Source of the DNA: Hydrogenophaga flava NBRC 102514
GTDB taxonomy: Bacteria > Pseudomonadota > Gammaproteobacteria > Burkholderiales > Burkholderiaceae_C
Direction of reading: 5' to 3'
NCBI RefSeq assembly: GCF_001571145.1
Contig: NZ_BCTF01000036.1
Span: forward strand, 1 to 49,232
Length of the DNA stretch: 49,232 nt
Shown: positions 1 to 7,815 of the stretch, piece after piece
How the letters are laid out: every line of letters starts with the position of its first letter
Position numbering within the stretch: the stretch's first letter is position 1
Notes under the pieces: generated by a model
The model's input: only the letters and a program-made list of their open reading frames with translations
Told to the model about the DNA's origin: nothing
Databases searched by the model: none
Translations under genes and position numbers: made by a program

Positions 1-571
1 AGTGAACAATGACCCGTTGTTCGGGCTTTCGACGCCACACGGCCATCAGCACAGCGTCCAGCGCGAGTTCCCTGCTCAACGAGGGCTTCATGGACCAACC
101 CACCACCTTGCGAGCGTAGAGATCCAACACCACCGCCAGATACAGCCAGCCTTGCCAGGTGCGGATGTAGGTGATGTCCGTGACCCAGACCTTGTTGGGT
201 GCGTCCACCGTGAATTCGCGCTGCAAATGGTTGGGGGCAATGATGGAGGGTCTTCCTGCAATCGAGCGCGGCTTCTTGTAGCCACGCACGGCCTTGATTT
301 TGTGGCGCTGCATGAGCCGTTCCACACGATGCAGGCCACAGTTCTCGCCCGCTTCACGAAGGTCGCCAAAGACACGCCGAGCGCCATAAACACCATGGCT
401 GGCCGCGTAGGAGTGCCGAATGAGCTCCAGCAGCCTGGCGTCGTCCTTGGCCCGCTCGGATAGCGGACACTGCAGCCAGGCATAGAAACCGGCGCGGGCC
501 ACCTGTAACACCCTGCACATCAGCGCCAGCGGATATTCATGGCGATGCTCGTTCATGAAGCGGTACTTCAC
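1..571 (-). mobile_element. IS3-family transposase OrfB, partial (runs off left edge)
   Basis: This is the catalytic subunit of an IS3-family element; with OrfA it would cut and join element ends by a DDE integrase fold. The reading frame opens at a GTG (571) that overlaps the orfA stop and runs to the edge. It contains the N-terminal HTH_21-like part (around residue 70, SHGVYGARRVFGDLR) and the integrase core with the first two acidic residues (WVTDITYIRT and VVLDLYARKVVGW). The third acidic residue lies outside the window. OrfA carries an A7 run (601-607 on the minus strand) of the kind used for programmed frameshifting to make OrfAB in this family. The frame is open over all visible codons. 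Confidence is high for the family; the exact IS name cannot be given. Confidence 0.9.
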
Positions 572-851
572 TCGGGCTCCCTGGCAAAGTACCGCGCGGC
601 TTTTTTTAACAGGTCGCGCTCCTCTTCGATACGGCGCATCTGGGCTCGCAGCCGGAGAATTTCGCTCTTGGCCTCCAGCAACTCCTTGGAGTGCTGCTCG
701 GACTTGTCTGGCGCAATGGCTTTGACCCACTTGTACAGACTGTGCGCTGATACACCCAAACGCGCTGCCACATCGGGCACGGTGTAGCCGCGCTCGACGA
801 CCTGCTTGACTGCCTCTTCCTTGAATTCCGGTGAAACCTATGGGTGCTCAT
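568..851 (-). pseudogene. IS3-family OrfA, frameshifted near its start
   Basis: OrfA is the helix-turn-helix subunit that binds the element ends. From about codon 7 onward the frame reads as a normal OrfA: SPEFKEEAVKQ, the HTH (VPDVAARLGVSAHSLYKW), then a leucine-zipper-like coiled coil (EAKSEILRLRAQMRRIEEER) ending at TGA 568-570. The only upstream ATG (851), with good sequence after it (MSTHRF), is in another frame, and a TAG sits just upstream in the OrfA frame. Restoring one T in the TTT run near 834-836 would give MSTHRFSPEF, the usual start. The length (284 bases) is also one short of a multiple of three. So this is a one-base loss, real or from sequencing. If real, the element cannot make normal OrfA unless another start is used. 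Confidence 0.75.
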
Positions 852-891
852 CGCACGCCCTCCTATGCTCAAAGGATAGGCAGGGGTTGTC

Positions 892-912
892 TACCGGACC
901 AGGGGCAGTCCA
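892..912 (-). repeat. Probable right terminal repeat of the IS3 element
   Basis: Read on the minus strand, this segment starts TGGACTGCCCCTGG, resembling the TGNNCTG...CCC ends of IS3-group elements. It lies about 40 bases upstream of orfA, where the outer end is expected. The partner repeat is outside the window, so the boundary is approximate. Confidence 0.5.
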
Positions 913-1527
913 GCCATTGATGCTGCCGCGCTGCTGAGAGAGGATGGCAGCTTAGCGCTTGGCACTGTGAATCCAGCTTCTGTCTGCGACCGAAGGCAAT
1001 CGCTGGGGACCGGACTACCCACCCCCACTCAACAAAGCTACTCGCCATGTATCTCACATGGTCTGGGGAGATCACTCAGCAGCATACCGATCAAATCCCT
1101 GCACTGATTGAGCTGGCGTGCAACTTTGACAAAAGCCTCACCGCTGAAATCCCTCGTTTGAGAATGGCCTACCGTGAAAGCCAGAAAAGCCTCTGTCAGA
1201 GAAACCACAGAGAAAAAACCACCGCCCCAAACCCCGCGAAAACACTGAGCCCAGAAAGACAAAAGGCCCCCACTTGCGTGGGAGCCTTGTCTTACTGGCG
1301 GTGGACGCAGTCCGCAGCGAACCTGTATCGCGCCTGCAATCGTTTTGGCCGCTCTTTCTCTTGCTCAGAAATTTCTGGTGAGCGCTGGGTTCATTTGGCC
1401 GGACACCCATTAAAGAATAAATACGCGCGCACGCCCGCGCGCGCGAAAAAGGGATTCCGCCTTCGGACCCTGCAAGCCCCCACCCTCCTGCCCGACATGC
1501 CAGGCCCGGCCTCCTTCGGCTTGGAGC
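913..1527. other. Stretch without a recognisable gene between IS end and hipA
   Basis: Open frames here (for example 1047-1661 on plus and 1038-1262 on minus) have no recognisable motifs, overlap one another or run into hipA. I see only a hairpin at 1263-1288 and a GC-alternating tract near 1428-1450. It may be decayed DNA left beside the IS element. Confidence 0.5.
1263..1288. terminator. Hairpin, possible bidirectional terminator
   Basis: The arms AAGGCCCCCAC (1263-1273) and GTGGGAGCCTT (1278-1288) pair at 10 of 11 positions around a TTGC loop. On the minus strand the stem is followed by CTTTTGTCTTT, a weak T-rich tail. No intact gene directly precedes it on either strand, so what it terminates is unclear. 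Confidence 0.45.
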
Positions 1528-2907
1528 TCATGGCCGCCGGCCGCCCACCAACTCCCGGGCCTTCCGAAGCTGCGCGTTCTCCATGGCAGCTTCAAGTGAT
1601 GCGATGTCGGTGTTCGTCATGCGCACCGGATACTGCTCTGCCTTCACCTTCCACCGGCTGATGACCTCGACCATCCTCTTGAGGAGCGTGCTTGCCTCGT
1701 TCTGAGATATCCCGAATGCCACCGATTGCTTGAGCAGCTGATCCACATCCCATCGCAGGCCCGGCCCCGGGATGTGGGACTGGGCCGGTTGGCATTCGGG
1801 CTCCATGGCCGGTCGCAGTGCGGTGGCGGGTGCCAGCTCCCAGCGAGCAAAAGACCGGTACACAAAGCCGAACTTTCCCAGCGACACACGGGCGTTGATC
1901 AGTCTCATGAACACCAAGCGCAGCCACAGCTGGCGGGCATCTGCCCCAAAAACTTTGCTGTAGGTCCTCATGACCGCCAGCAGTTCGAGCCAGTCCGGTT
2001 CTTCGCCCTCTTCCGCGAGCAACAGGCTTCGGGCGGACAGGTAGGGCTTTCGACCGCCATCAGCGTCCCGATCCAATCGCTGGGTGATCAGTACCGTCGC
2101 GCTGCACAGGTTCTTCAGCGCCATGTCCACCACCCGGATACCCGCTTCCCGGGCCAGCTGTCCTAGGAGCATTTCCGCTTTGGCCACCGGGAAGTGATCG
2201 GCCACGCTGGGCAGCCGGGCCACCGCCAGCGTTCCCCCATTCTGCTTTTGTGCGTTCTGAACAAAGCAGACCTTGGGACGGGAACCGCCCAGGGCGGTGG
2301 CACTGGAGAGCAGGAGCCGGATCTGGCGCTCGTGGGCTTCCCCGCGCTCGAAGGCCGCTACTGCCTCGGCCATGGTGTCCAGGTCTGCGGTGAACGGCAG
2401 GTCGAAGCGCCTGCCGGACACGGTCAGTGCCGGGTTCCTGGGCCTGATCCGCAGTGCACCGAGCCGGCAGAGGTCGTGGGTCGCGCACAGGGACGCCAAG
2501 GCCCGGGACTCCAGACCTGCGAGGGGATGGGTTGTGAGGGTGGCCTCACCCAGGGACCTTTCAAGGAGGGCTTGTGCAAACCCGTCGGGTTGCGTGTCGG
2601 CCAATGCCGCAAAGAAGGGGCTTCCCTGACCCAGGGGACGGGCTCTCCACTGGCCGTGAGGGTGGCAGCGCAGATCGGGTGACGGGCTGAAGAGCAGTTC
2701 GCGGCCCAGCCACCGCCGATCAAAAGTGAACTCAGAACACTCGGTGGGTCCGTCCTGGACATGGTGCAGCACGCCCAGAGGCTGCTCGGACTTCCCCATC
2801 GTGATGTCCAGGATCTCATCGCTGCGCGGGCCGTAGGCGAGCGTAGGGACTGGCCTTGCCGGCCGAATCGCACCGCCGGCTGTTGGAGTCGTGGTGGTTG
2901 CACTCAT
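1528..2907 (-). CDS. HipA-family toxin-like protein lacking the kinase catalytic residues
   Basis: HipA proteins are Ser/Thr kinases that phosphorylate glutamyl-tRNA synthetase and are neutralised by HipB. This 459-residue protein has the family layout: an N-terminal domain, the LGGSRPK motif (canonical LGGARPK), a KAEMLLGQLAREAGI helix and the ITQRLDRD / PYLSARSLLL core. The catalytic loop that usually reads like NTDDHLRNHGF is here INARVSLGKFGF. The metal-binding Asp of the usual LSPAYDINP segment is missing in LAPATALRP. So the catalytic Asp, the metal-ligand Asn and the second Asp all look absent. The ATG start (2907) overlaps the stop of the upstream HTH gene by ATGA, which excludes a longer in-frame extension lacking HipA similarity. 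The frame is intact, so it may be a non-catalytic binding partner rather than simple decay. Confidence 0.8.
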   Translation of the reverse strand: MSATTTTPTAGGAIRPARPVPTLAYGPRSDEILDITMGKSEQPLGVLHHVQDGPTECSEFTFDRRWLGRELLFSPSPDLRCHPHGQWRARPLGQGSPFFAALADTQPDGFAQALLERSLGEATLTTHPLAGLESRALASLCATHDLCRLGALRIRPRNPALTVSGRRFDLPFTADLDTMAEAVAAFERGEAHERQIRLLLSSATALGGSRPKVCFVQNAQKQNGGTLAVARLPSVADHFPVAKAEMLLGQLAREAGIRVVDMALKNLCSATVLITQRLDRDADGGRKPYLSARSLLLAEEGEEPDWLELLAVMRTYSKVFGADARQLWLRLVFMRLINARVSLGKFGFVYRSFARWELAPATALRPAMEPECQPAQSHIPGPGLRWDVDQLLKQSVAFGISQNEASTLLKRMVEVISRWKVKAEQYPVRMTNTDIASLEAAMENAQLRKARELVGGRRP

Positions 2908-3227
2908 TCGACGGCCTCGCCTTCTGCGCGGCCCCGGATGCGCTCGGGCAATGCGGCGTCTTGCACCTGCAGGCCGATGGTGTCTTGTGGGGTGTCCAGC
3001 AGGGCATTGAACCGGTCGATCATTCCGAAAGCCGCCAAGGCGCCGAGCAGGTGCTGGATGGCAACACCCGCATCGCCCGCCTCCAGGCGCCTCACGGTGC
3101 TGACCGATGCGCCGATCTGTTCGGCCATCGCCCGCTGACTCCAGTGGCGCCGCCGCCGGGCCATGGAGATGTTGGCGCCCAGACGCTTGAGCACGCGTTC
3201 GTGGGACAAAGAAACTGGTTTCGTCAT
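2904..3227 (-). CDS. HipB-like XRE-family antitoxin/regulator
   Basis: This is a 107-residue DNA-binding protein expected to repress its own promoter and bind the adjoining HipA-like protein. An XRE helix-turn-helix occupies roughly residues 20-65 (RRHWSQRAMAEQIGASVST then VRRLEAGDAG). The C-terminal tail (LPERIRGRAEG) is of the type seen in HipB-like antitoxins paired with short HipA proteins. A GAGGACC stretch just upstream of ATG 3227 can serve as the ribosome binding site. It is translationally coupled to hipA by a 4-base overlap, as is typical of toxin-antitoxin pairs. Because the partner has lost kinase residues, its present role may be mainly regulatory. Confidence 0.85.
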   Translation of the reverse strand: MTKPVSLSHERVLKRLGANISMARRRRHWSQRAMAEQIGASVSTVRRLEAGDAGVAIQHLLGALAAFGMIDRFNALLDTPQDTIGLQVQDAALPERIRGRAEGEAVE

Positions 3228-3641
3228 GGCAGGTCCTCAGTGATGGAACTGCCTCGATTCGACTGTCACGACACCCTGCAAGAGGCGGCTGTTGGTTTTC
3301 TGCCAACGAGCGCAGGATCAGATCAGAGCGCTCAAGCCTGACAAGCGATCGAATTTGAACGATCCGCGGTGGACCTGTTTGAAGTCCCCTCGAATTTCTG
3401 CGCCGGTCAGAAATTGAGGTTGTGGGACAGATCTGAGTGTTTGCATCAGATTGGCACCCGGACTTGAGCAACCCACATAGGGCTTGTCCCCATCCACCTT
3501 GGAGAAGCCTGTGGATATCTCGTGCGCGGATATGTCAAACCCGCGTCTTTGCTGGCCGGGCGGCCCATTGCTGAAAAATCGGGCAGCGGCCGCGGAGCTG
3601 CGCCGGGCCACCGAGGTTTGCATGAAGACGAGGAGCCCTCT
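3228..3641. other. Intergenic region between the ABC operon and hipBA
   Basis: There is no convincing gene in these 414 bases. A 101-codon minus-strand frame (3318-3623) has no recognisable motif. The region must hold the hipBA promoter and the 3' end of the iron-ABC transcript, and it contains one strong inverted repeat (3390-3418). Confidence 0.5.
3390..3418. promoter_or_regulatory. Inverted repeat upstream of hipBA
   Basis: AATTTCTG (3393-3400) and CAGAAATT (3408-3415) form a perfect 8-base inverted repeat around CGCCGGT. It extends outward with CCTC/GAGG and one bulged base. No T-run follows on either strand, so an operator or RNA hairpin fits better than an intrinsic terminator. It lies about 165 bases upstream of the hipB-like start. 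Assignment to HipB is inference. Confidence 0.4.
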
Positions 3642-4424
3642 TCACTGGCGAAACCGCGCCTCTGCCCGCAGCGTGCGAACAAAGGGTTGCCCGTCGAGGT
3701 CGTGCCGCACATCCACCGGCACCTGGTACAGGCGCTGGATCAGTTCGGCCGACAGCACCTGCGCCGGCGGACCGAAGGCCAGCAGGCGCCCTTCCCCCAG
3801 CACGATCAGCTGGTCTGCAAACTGCGCCGCCAGATTCAGGTCGTGCAGCACCGCCACGCTGATCCAGTCCTGTTGGACGGTCTGTGCCTGCAGGTGCTCC
3901 ATGAGCTGCATCTGGTGCTTCAGGTCCAGCGCGCTGACGGGCTCGTCCAGCAGCATCAAGCGGGGCTGGCGCAGCAGCACCTGGGCAAACAGCACCATCT
4001 GGCGCTGGCCACCGCTGAGCGTGTGCATGGCGCGGTCGGCCAGATGGGCGAGATCGAGCGCCTGCAGCGCACCCAGGGCCGCCGCGAGGTCGTCGTCCGA
4101 GAGGCGCATCGACAGGCGCTGCAGCCGGCCGAGCACCACCACCTCCAGCACGCTGAGGTCCAGCTCCAGCTGGGTGTTCTGCGGCATGTAGCCGATGGCC
4201 TGGCGCCAGGCGACCAGGGTGCGGGGTACCATCGGTCGCCCGTCCAGGCGCACCTGCCCCTGGGCCAGCGGCAGCTCGCCGAACAGCGCCCGCAGCAGGC
4301 TGGTCTTGCCGGTCCCATTGGGTCCGATGATGGCGTGCAGCTGCCCCGGCTGCAGGGTGAGCTTCAGGCCCTCGGCCAGGGTCAGCCCGCCCAGGCGCAG
4401 TGTCAGATCGTCCAGCTCAAGCAC
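3642..4424 (-). CDS. Iron-type ABC transporter ATP-binding protein (FecE/FepC-like)
   Basis: This is the cytoplasmic ATPase that powers uptake through the permease encoded just upstream. All ABC motifs are visible: Walker A GPNGTGKT near residue 34, Q-loop in MPQNTQ, signature LSGGQRQ near residue 137, Walker B LMLLDEP, D-loop SALD and the H-loop in AVLHDLN. Its length of 260 residues is normal for FecE-type proteins. The start (4424) overlaps the permease end by 8 bases, so the two are co-translated. It is the last gene of the leftward operon. The substrate is inferred from the FecCD-type permease; ferric siderophore or heme-like complexes are likely. Confidence 0.9.
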   Translation of the reverse strand: MLELDDLTLRLGGLTLAEGLKLTLQPGQLHAIIGPNGTGKTSLLRALFGELPLAQGQVRLDGRPMVPRTLVAWRQAIGYMPQNTQLELDLSVLEVVVLGRLQRLSMRLSDDDLAAALGALQALDLAHLADRAMHTLSGGQRQMVLFAQVLLRQPRLMLLDEPVSALDLKHQMQLMEHLQAQTVQQDWISVAVLHDLNLAAQFADQLIVLGEGRLLAFGPPAQVLSAELIQRLYQVPVDVRHDLDGQPFVRTLRAEARFRQ

Positions 4425-5484
4425 GGCCGCGGCCCCTTCGGCTCAGCACGAGCCAGATGAAGAACGGCACACCGATCAGCGCCGTGACGATGCCGATGGG
4501 AAACAGCGCCCCGGGCACGATGGACTTGGACACCACCGACGCGGACGACAGCATCAGGGCGCCGCACAGCGCCGACAGCGGAATGAGAAACCGCTGGTCC
4601 TCGCCCACCAGCATGCGCGCGATGTGGGGTGCGACCAGGCCGATGAAGCCGATGATGCCCACGAAGCTGATGGCGGTGGCGGTCATCAGCGCCACCAGGG
4701 CCAGGGTCTTCAGGCGCAGCCGCACCACGTTCACGCCCAGGCTGCGCGCGCGCGCCTCGCCCAGGCGCAGGCAGGTCAGCTGCCAGGCGTCGCGGTGCAG
4801 CAGCACGCCGCAGACCAGGGTCACGCCCACGGTGATCCACAGCATGGGCCAGGTGGTGCGCTGGAGGCTGCCGAACAGCCAGAAGAGGATCTGCTGGTTC
4901 AGCTCCGGCGAGGACAGGAACTGCACCAGCGACAGCAGGGACTGGAACAGGAACAGCAGCGCAATGCCGGCCAGGATGAGGGTCTGGCTGCCCACGTGGC
5001 GCATCAGCGCCAGTCCGAAGAGCAAGCTGGCGGCCAGCATGCAGAAGACGAAGGCGCCAGCCGGGATGGCCAGCAGCGGCGGCAGGCCCAGGCCGCCGCT
5101 GACCAGCGCAAGCGCGGCGCCAAAGCCCGCTGCCGCCGCCAGGCCGAGCGTGTAGGGGCTGGCCAGCGGGTTGTCCAGCAAGGTCTGCATCTGCACACCG
5201 CCGAGCCCGAGCGCCGCGCCCACCACCAGCGCCATCAGGGCAATGGGCAGGCGCATGTCCATCACGATGGCGCGCGTCATCGGGTCGGCCGCGGCGGGCG
5301 CAAGCAGCGTGGCCAGCACCTCGCGCACCCCCAGCAGCGAGGGCCCGGTGGCCACATCGAGCGTGAGGCTGCACAGGATCAGCCCGGCGAACAGTGCCAG
5401 GAAGCGCCAGCGGCGGGCCTCGCGGCGGCGCTGTCGTTGCAGCAGCTCGGCCCCCGAGACCGGTGCCACGGTGGTGGCGGTCAT
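4417..5484 (-). CDS. FecCD-family ABC permease
   Basis: This is an inner-membrane permease of the BtuC/FecCD family, which normally works as a homodimer. It has 355 residues with about ten hydrophobic segments, starting near residue 30 (FLALFAGLILCSLTL). Family motifs are visible: GAALGLGGVQMQTLLDNPLASPYTLG, split here as GAALGLGGVQMQTLL followed by NPLASPYTLG near residues 90-115, and GIIGFIGLVAPHIAR near residue 280. The start overlaps the binding-protein stop by ATGA and the end overlaps the ATPase by 8 bases. No second permease gene is present, consistent with a homodimeric channel. Confidence 0.92.
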   Translation of the reverse strand: MTATTVAPVSGAELLQRQRRREARRWRFLALFAGLILCSLTLDVATGPSLLGVREVLATLLAPAAADPMTRAIVMDMRLPIALMALVVGAALGLGGVQMQTLLDNPLASPYTLGLAAAAGFGAALALVSGGLGLPPLLAIPAGAFVFCMLAASLLFGLALMRHVGSQTLILAGIALLFLFQSLLSLVQFLSSPELNQQILFWLFGSLQRTTWPMLWITVGVTLVCGVLLHRDAWQLTCLRLGEARARSLGVNVVRLRLKTLALVALMTATAISFVGIIGFIGLVAPHIARMLVGEDQRFLIPLSALCGALMLSSASVVSKSIVPGALFPIGIVTALIGVPFFIWLVLSRRGRGRA

Positions 5485-6587
5485 TGCGCGCGCAGCATGA
5501 AGCTGCCCTGAGGCTGGATGGGCAGGTGGCGGCGGTAAAAGTCTCGGTAGGTGGCCTCCGGATCGATGTCGGTGAACAGCGCCGGGTACATGGCCTTGGC
5601 CAGGTACTGCAGCAGCGCCGCATCCAGGATGCTGCGGGTGGCGCCGTGGTAGAGACCGTGCAGGCGGCCATCCTGCATCGCGGGCAGGCCGCTCCAGCCG
5701 CTGCGCTGGGCAAAGCCCCTCAGGCGCTGGCGCGCTTCGCCCGCCGGCACGCCAAAGCCGATCTTCATGGCCTCGGGCTGGCTGACGCTTTCATAGCCCG
5801 CGATGAACACCACCTGCGGTTTCGAGACCAGCAACTGCTCAGGGTTGATCGGCCCCCAGTCCTTGACGAACGGCGCAGCGATGTTGTCGCCACCGGCCAG
5901 ATCGACCATGGCGCCCCACATGTTCTTGCCGTAGGTGTAGCTGAGTTCGGCCGGTCCCTTGTCGCCCAGTTCGATGTACACCCGCGGCCGCGGTGCCTTG
6001 GCCTTGGCGATGCGCTGCTGGATCGTCTCCACCACCTGGCGGTATTCGTCGGCAATGTGCTGCGCGCGCGCCGTCTCGCCAGTGACCTGTCCAAGTACCT
6101 TGGTGCTGGCCAGGTGGCGCTCCAGGGTCTGCGCGTTGTAGTCCACCACCACCACTGGAATGCCGGCGGCTTCCAGCCGGGGAATCTCCGAGGCCAGGGC
6201 CTTGAACTGCCAGTCGGCCAGCACCATCACGTCCGGCTTGGTGGCCAGGGCCTTTTCCAGCGAAAAGGTCTGGAACTGCACGCTGCCCACGTCGACCACG
6301 TCGCGCAGCGTGGGCCGGGCGGCGACGTACTGTTCCCACACCGCGGGCCGCGACTTGACGAACCAGCCCAGCGACAGGCCGACCAGACGGTCAAAGGCCT
6401 TGTCGCCGCCCACGGCAAAGTAGTCCTCAATGTAGAAGCCCAGCAGCACGCGCTTGGCGGGCAGTTCGAGCGTGACCTTGCGGCCCAGCACGTCTTCGAT
6501 GGTGGTGGGCGTGGCCCAGGCGGCACCGACGGCGCCCAGCGCCAAGGCCGTGGACAGGAGCAGCTGCTTCAACAGGCGGTACGGCAT
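5481..6587 (-). CDS. Periplasmic iron-type substrate-binding protein, copy 1
   Basis: This is an ABC transporter solute receptor of the FecB/BtuF (periplasmic_BP_2) type. It has 368 residues with a clear signal peptide (MPYRLLKQLLLSTALALGA, cleavage after AWA near residue 25). The mature start TIEDVLGRKVTLELPAKRVL is the usual opening of this family; a PDVMVLADWQ segment and a GDNIAAPF segment follow. It lies 3 bases after the paralogous gene 6591-7697 and overlaps the permease start by 4 bases. The two receptors are the same length and align over their whole length, for example FYIEDYFAVGG versus FYFEDYMAIGG. They may recognise two related ligands for one permease. Confidence 0.88.
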   Translation of the reverse strand: MPYRLLKQLLLSTALALGAVGAAWATPTTIEDVLGRKVTLELPAKRVLLGFYIEDYFAVGGDKAFDRLVGLSLGWFVKSRPAVWEQYVAARPTLRDVVDVGSVQFQTFSLEKALATKPDVMVLADWQFKALASEIPRLEAAGIPVVVVDYNAQTLERHLASTKVLGQVTGETARAQHIADEYRQVVETIQQRIAKAKAPRPRVYIELGDKGPAELSYTYGKNMWGAMVDLAGGDNIAAPFVKDWGPINPEQLLVSKPQVVFIAGYESVSQPEAMKIGFGVPAGEARQRLRGFAQRSGWSGLPAMQDGRLHGLYHGATRSILDAALLQYLAKAMYPALFTDIDPEATYRDFYRRHLPIQPQGSFMLRAQ

Positions 6588-6590
6588 CTT

Positions 6591-7697
6591 TTACATCCCT
6601 TGTGCGAAGCTGCCCTTGGCCTGCACCGGCAGGTAGCGCTTGTAGAAGTTCAGGTAGTTGGCCTGGGGATCGATGTCTTTGAACAGGCTGGGGTACAGGG
6701 CCTTGGCCATGAACTGCACCATGGTGTAGTCCAGCACCGAACGCGAGGCCCCCTGGTAGATCCCATACACGCGCTTGTCTCTCACCGCTGGCAGGGCGCT
6801 CCAGCCGGGACGCTGGGCGAAGCCTTGCAGGCGCTGCACCGATTGTTCTGGCGCCACGCCCTGCCCCATGAGCATGGAGGCCGTGTTCCTGGTGGACTCG
6901 GTGCCGGCGATGAACACCACCTCAGGCTGGGCGGCCAACACCTTCTCCGGGTTCATCGGTCCGTACCACTCGACGAAAGGAGCGGCGATGTTCTCACCCC
7001 CGGCCAGCGCACCCAACGGACCCCACATACCCTTGCCGTAGCTGAAGCTGTACTCGGCCGGCCCCTTGTTGCCAAACTCGACATAGAAGCGCGGTTTGGG
7101 CAGCTTGGCGGCTGCGATGCGCGACTGCACCTGATCAATGGCGGTCTTGTATTCGTCCGCGATCTTCTGCGCGCGCTTCTGGTCGCCAGCGATCCTGCCC
7201 AGCAACAGGGTGCTGGCGTAGTGGTTGGCCGGCAGCTCCATGTTGTAGTCCACCACCACCACGGGCACCCCGGCGTCTTCCAGCCGTTTCACATCTGGGC
7301 CCAGGCCCTTGTATTGCCATTCGGCCAACACCACCACATCGGGCTTGAGCACGAGCGCCTTCTCGACGGAGAAGGTCTGCGCCTCGACCTCGCCCACATC
7401 GGGCAGTTCCTTGAGCGAGGGCCGGTGGGCGGCGAACAGCGCCCAGTTGGCCGGCCGCCAGCCCTCCCACGCCTCGCGGGAGAGCCCGACCACCTTGTCG
7501 AAGGCCTTTTCGCCGCCGATGGCCATGTAGTCCTCGAAATAGAAACCCAGCAGCACGCGCTTGGCGGGCAGGTCGACGCGGACCGATCGGCCCAGTACGT
7601 CCTTGACCACCTCGGGGGCGGCGTGGGCGGACGGCAGCCACGCGGCCACCAGCGCTCCCACGACAGACCACTTGCGGATGGATGAAACCCACTGCAT
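6591..7697 (-). CDS. Periplasmic iron-type substrate-binding protein, copy 2
   Basis: This is the first gene of the iron-type ABC operon, a 368-residue paralogue of the next gene. I chose the ATG at 7697 because it gives a proper signal peptide (MQWVSSIRKWSVVGALVAAW, cleavage after AHA near residue 26). The longer frame upstream runs antisense-like through the promoter and the M20 gene and has no family similarity. The mature protein begins PEVVKDVLGRSVRVDLPAKR. The segments KPDVVVLAEWQ and GENIAAPFVEWYGPMNPE correspond to those in copy 1. The upstream region 7698-7815 contains a Fur-box-like palindrome, so iron repression of the whole operon is likely. Confidence 0.88.
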   Translation of the reverse strand: MQWVSSIRKWSVVGALVAAWLPSAHAAPEVVKDVLGRSVRVDLPAKRVLLGFYFEDYMAIGGEKAFDKVVGLSREAWEGWRPANWALFAAHRPSLKELPDVGEVEAQTFSVEKALVLKPDVVVLAEWQYKGLGPDVKRLEDAGVPVVVVDYNMELPANHYASTLLLGRIAGDQKRAQKIADEYKTAIDQVQSRIAAAKLPKPRFYVEFGNKGPAEYSFSYGKGMWGPLGALAGGENIAAPFVEWYGPMNPEKVLAAQPEVVFIAGTESTRNTASMLMGQGVAPEQSVQRLQGFAQRPGWSALPAVRDKRVYGIYQGASRSVLDYTMVQFMAKALYPSLFKDIDPQANYLNFYKRYLPVQAKGSFAQGM

Positions 7698-7756
7698 GAA
7701 CACACCTCTTTTCACAGGCCGGGCGATGCCGGCAAAAAGAGGTGATTTTACATGCG

Positions 7757-7790
7757 AACCACTCTTATTTGCATTTGCAAATGAATTGAT
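7757..7790. promoter_or_regulatory. Putative Fur box upstream of the iron-type ABC operon
   Basis: The region includes a perfect 12-base palindrome CATTTGCAAATG (7772-7783) inside AT-rich sequence. Read on the minus strand (AATTCATTTGCAAATGCAAA then TAAGAGTGG), it resembles the overlapping NAT-hexamer arrangement of betaproteobacterial Fur sites. It lies 60-95 bases upstream of the first binding-protein start. The Fur assignment is inference from sequence form and operon type. Confidence 0.5.
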
Positions 7791-7815
7791 TGGGACGCTT
7801 CCTGGAGTCCGTGAA

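Noticed and set aside
1428..1450. GC-alternating tract (ACGCGCGCACGCCCGCGCGC) as a regulatory element
   Set aside because: Simple sequence in a gene-free stretch with no neighbouring promoter features.
3318..3623. 101-codon minus-strand gene between the ABC operon and hipBA
   Set aside because: No recognisable domain, no convincing RBS, and it contains the inverted repeat; treated as intergenic.
5394..7685. 763-codon plus-strand open frame opposite the two binding proteins
   Set aside because: Low-complexity translation lying exactly antisense to genes with signal peptides and family motifs.
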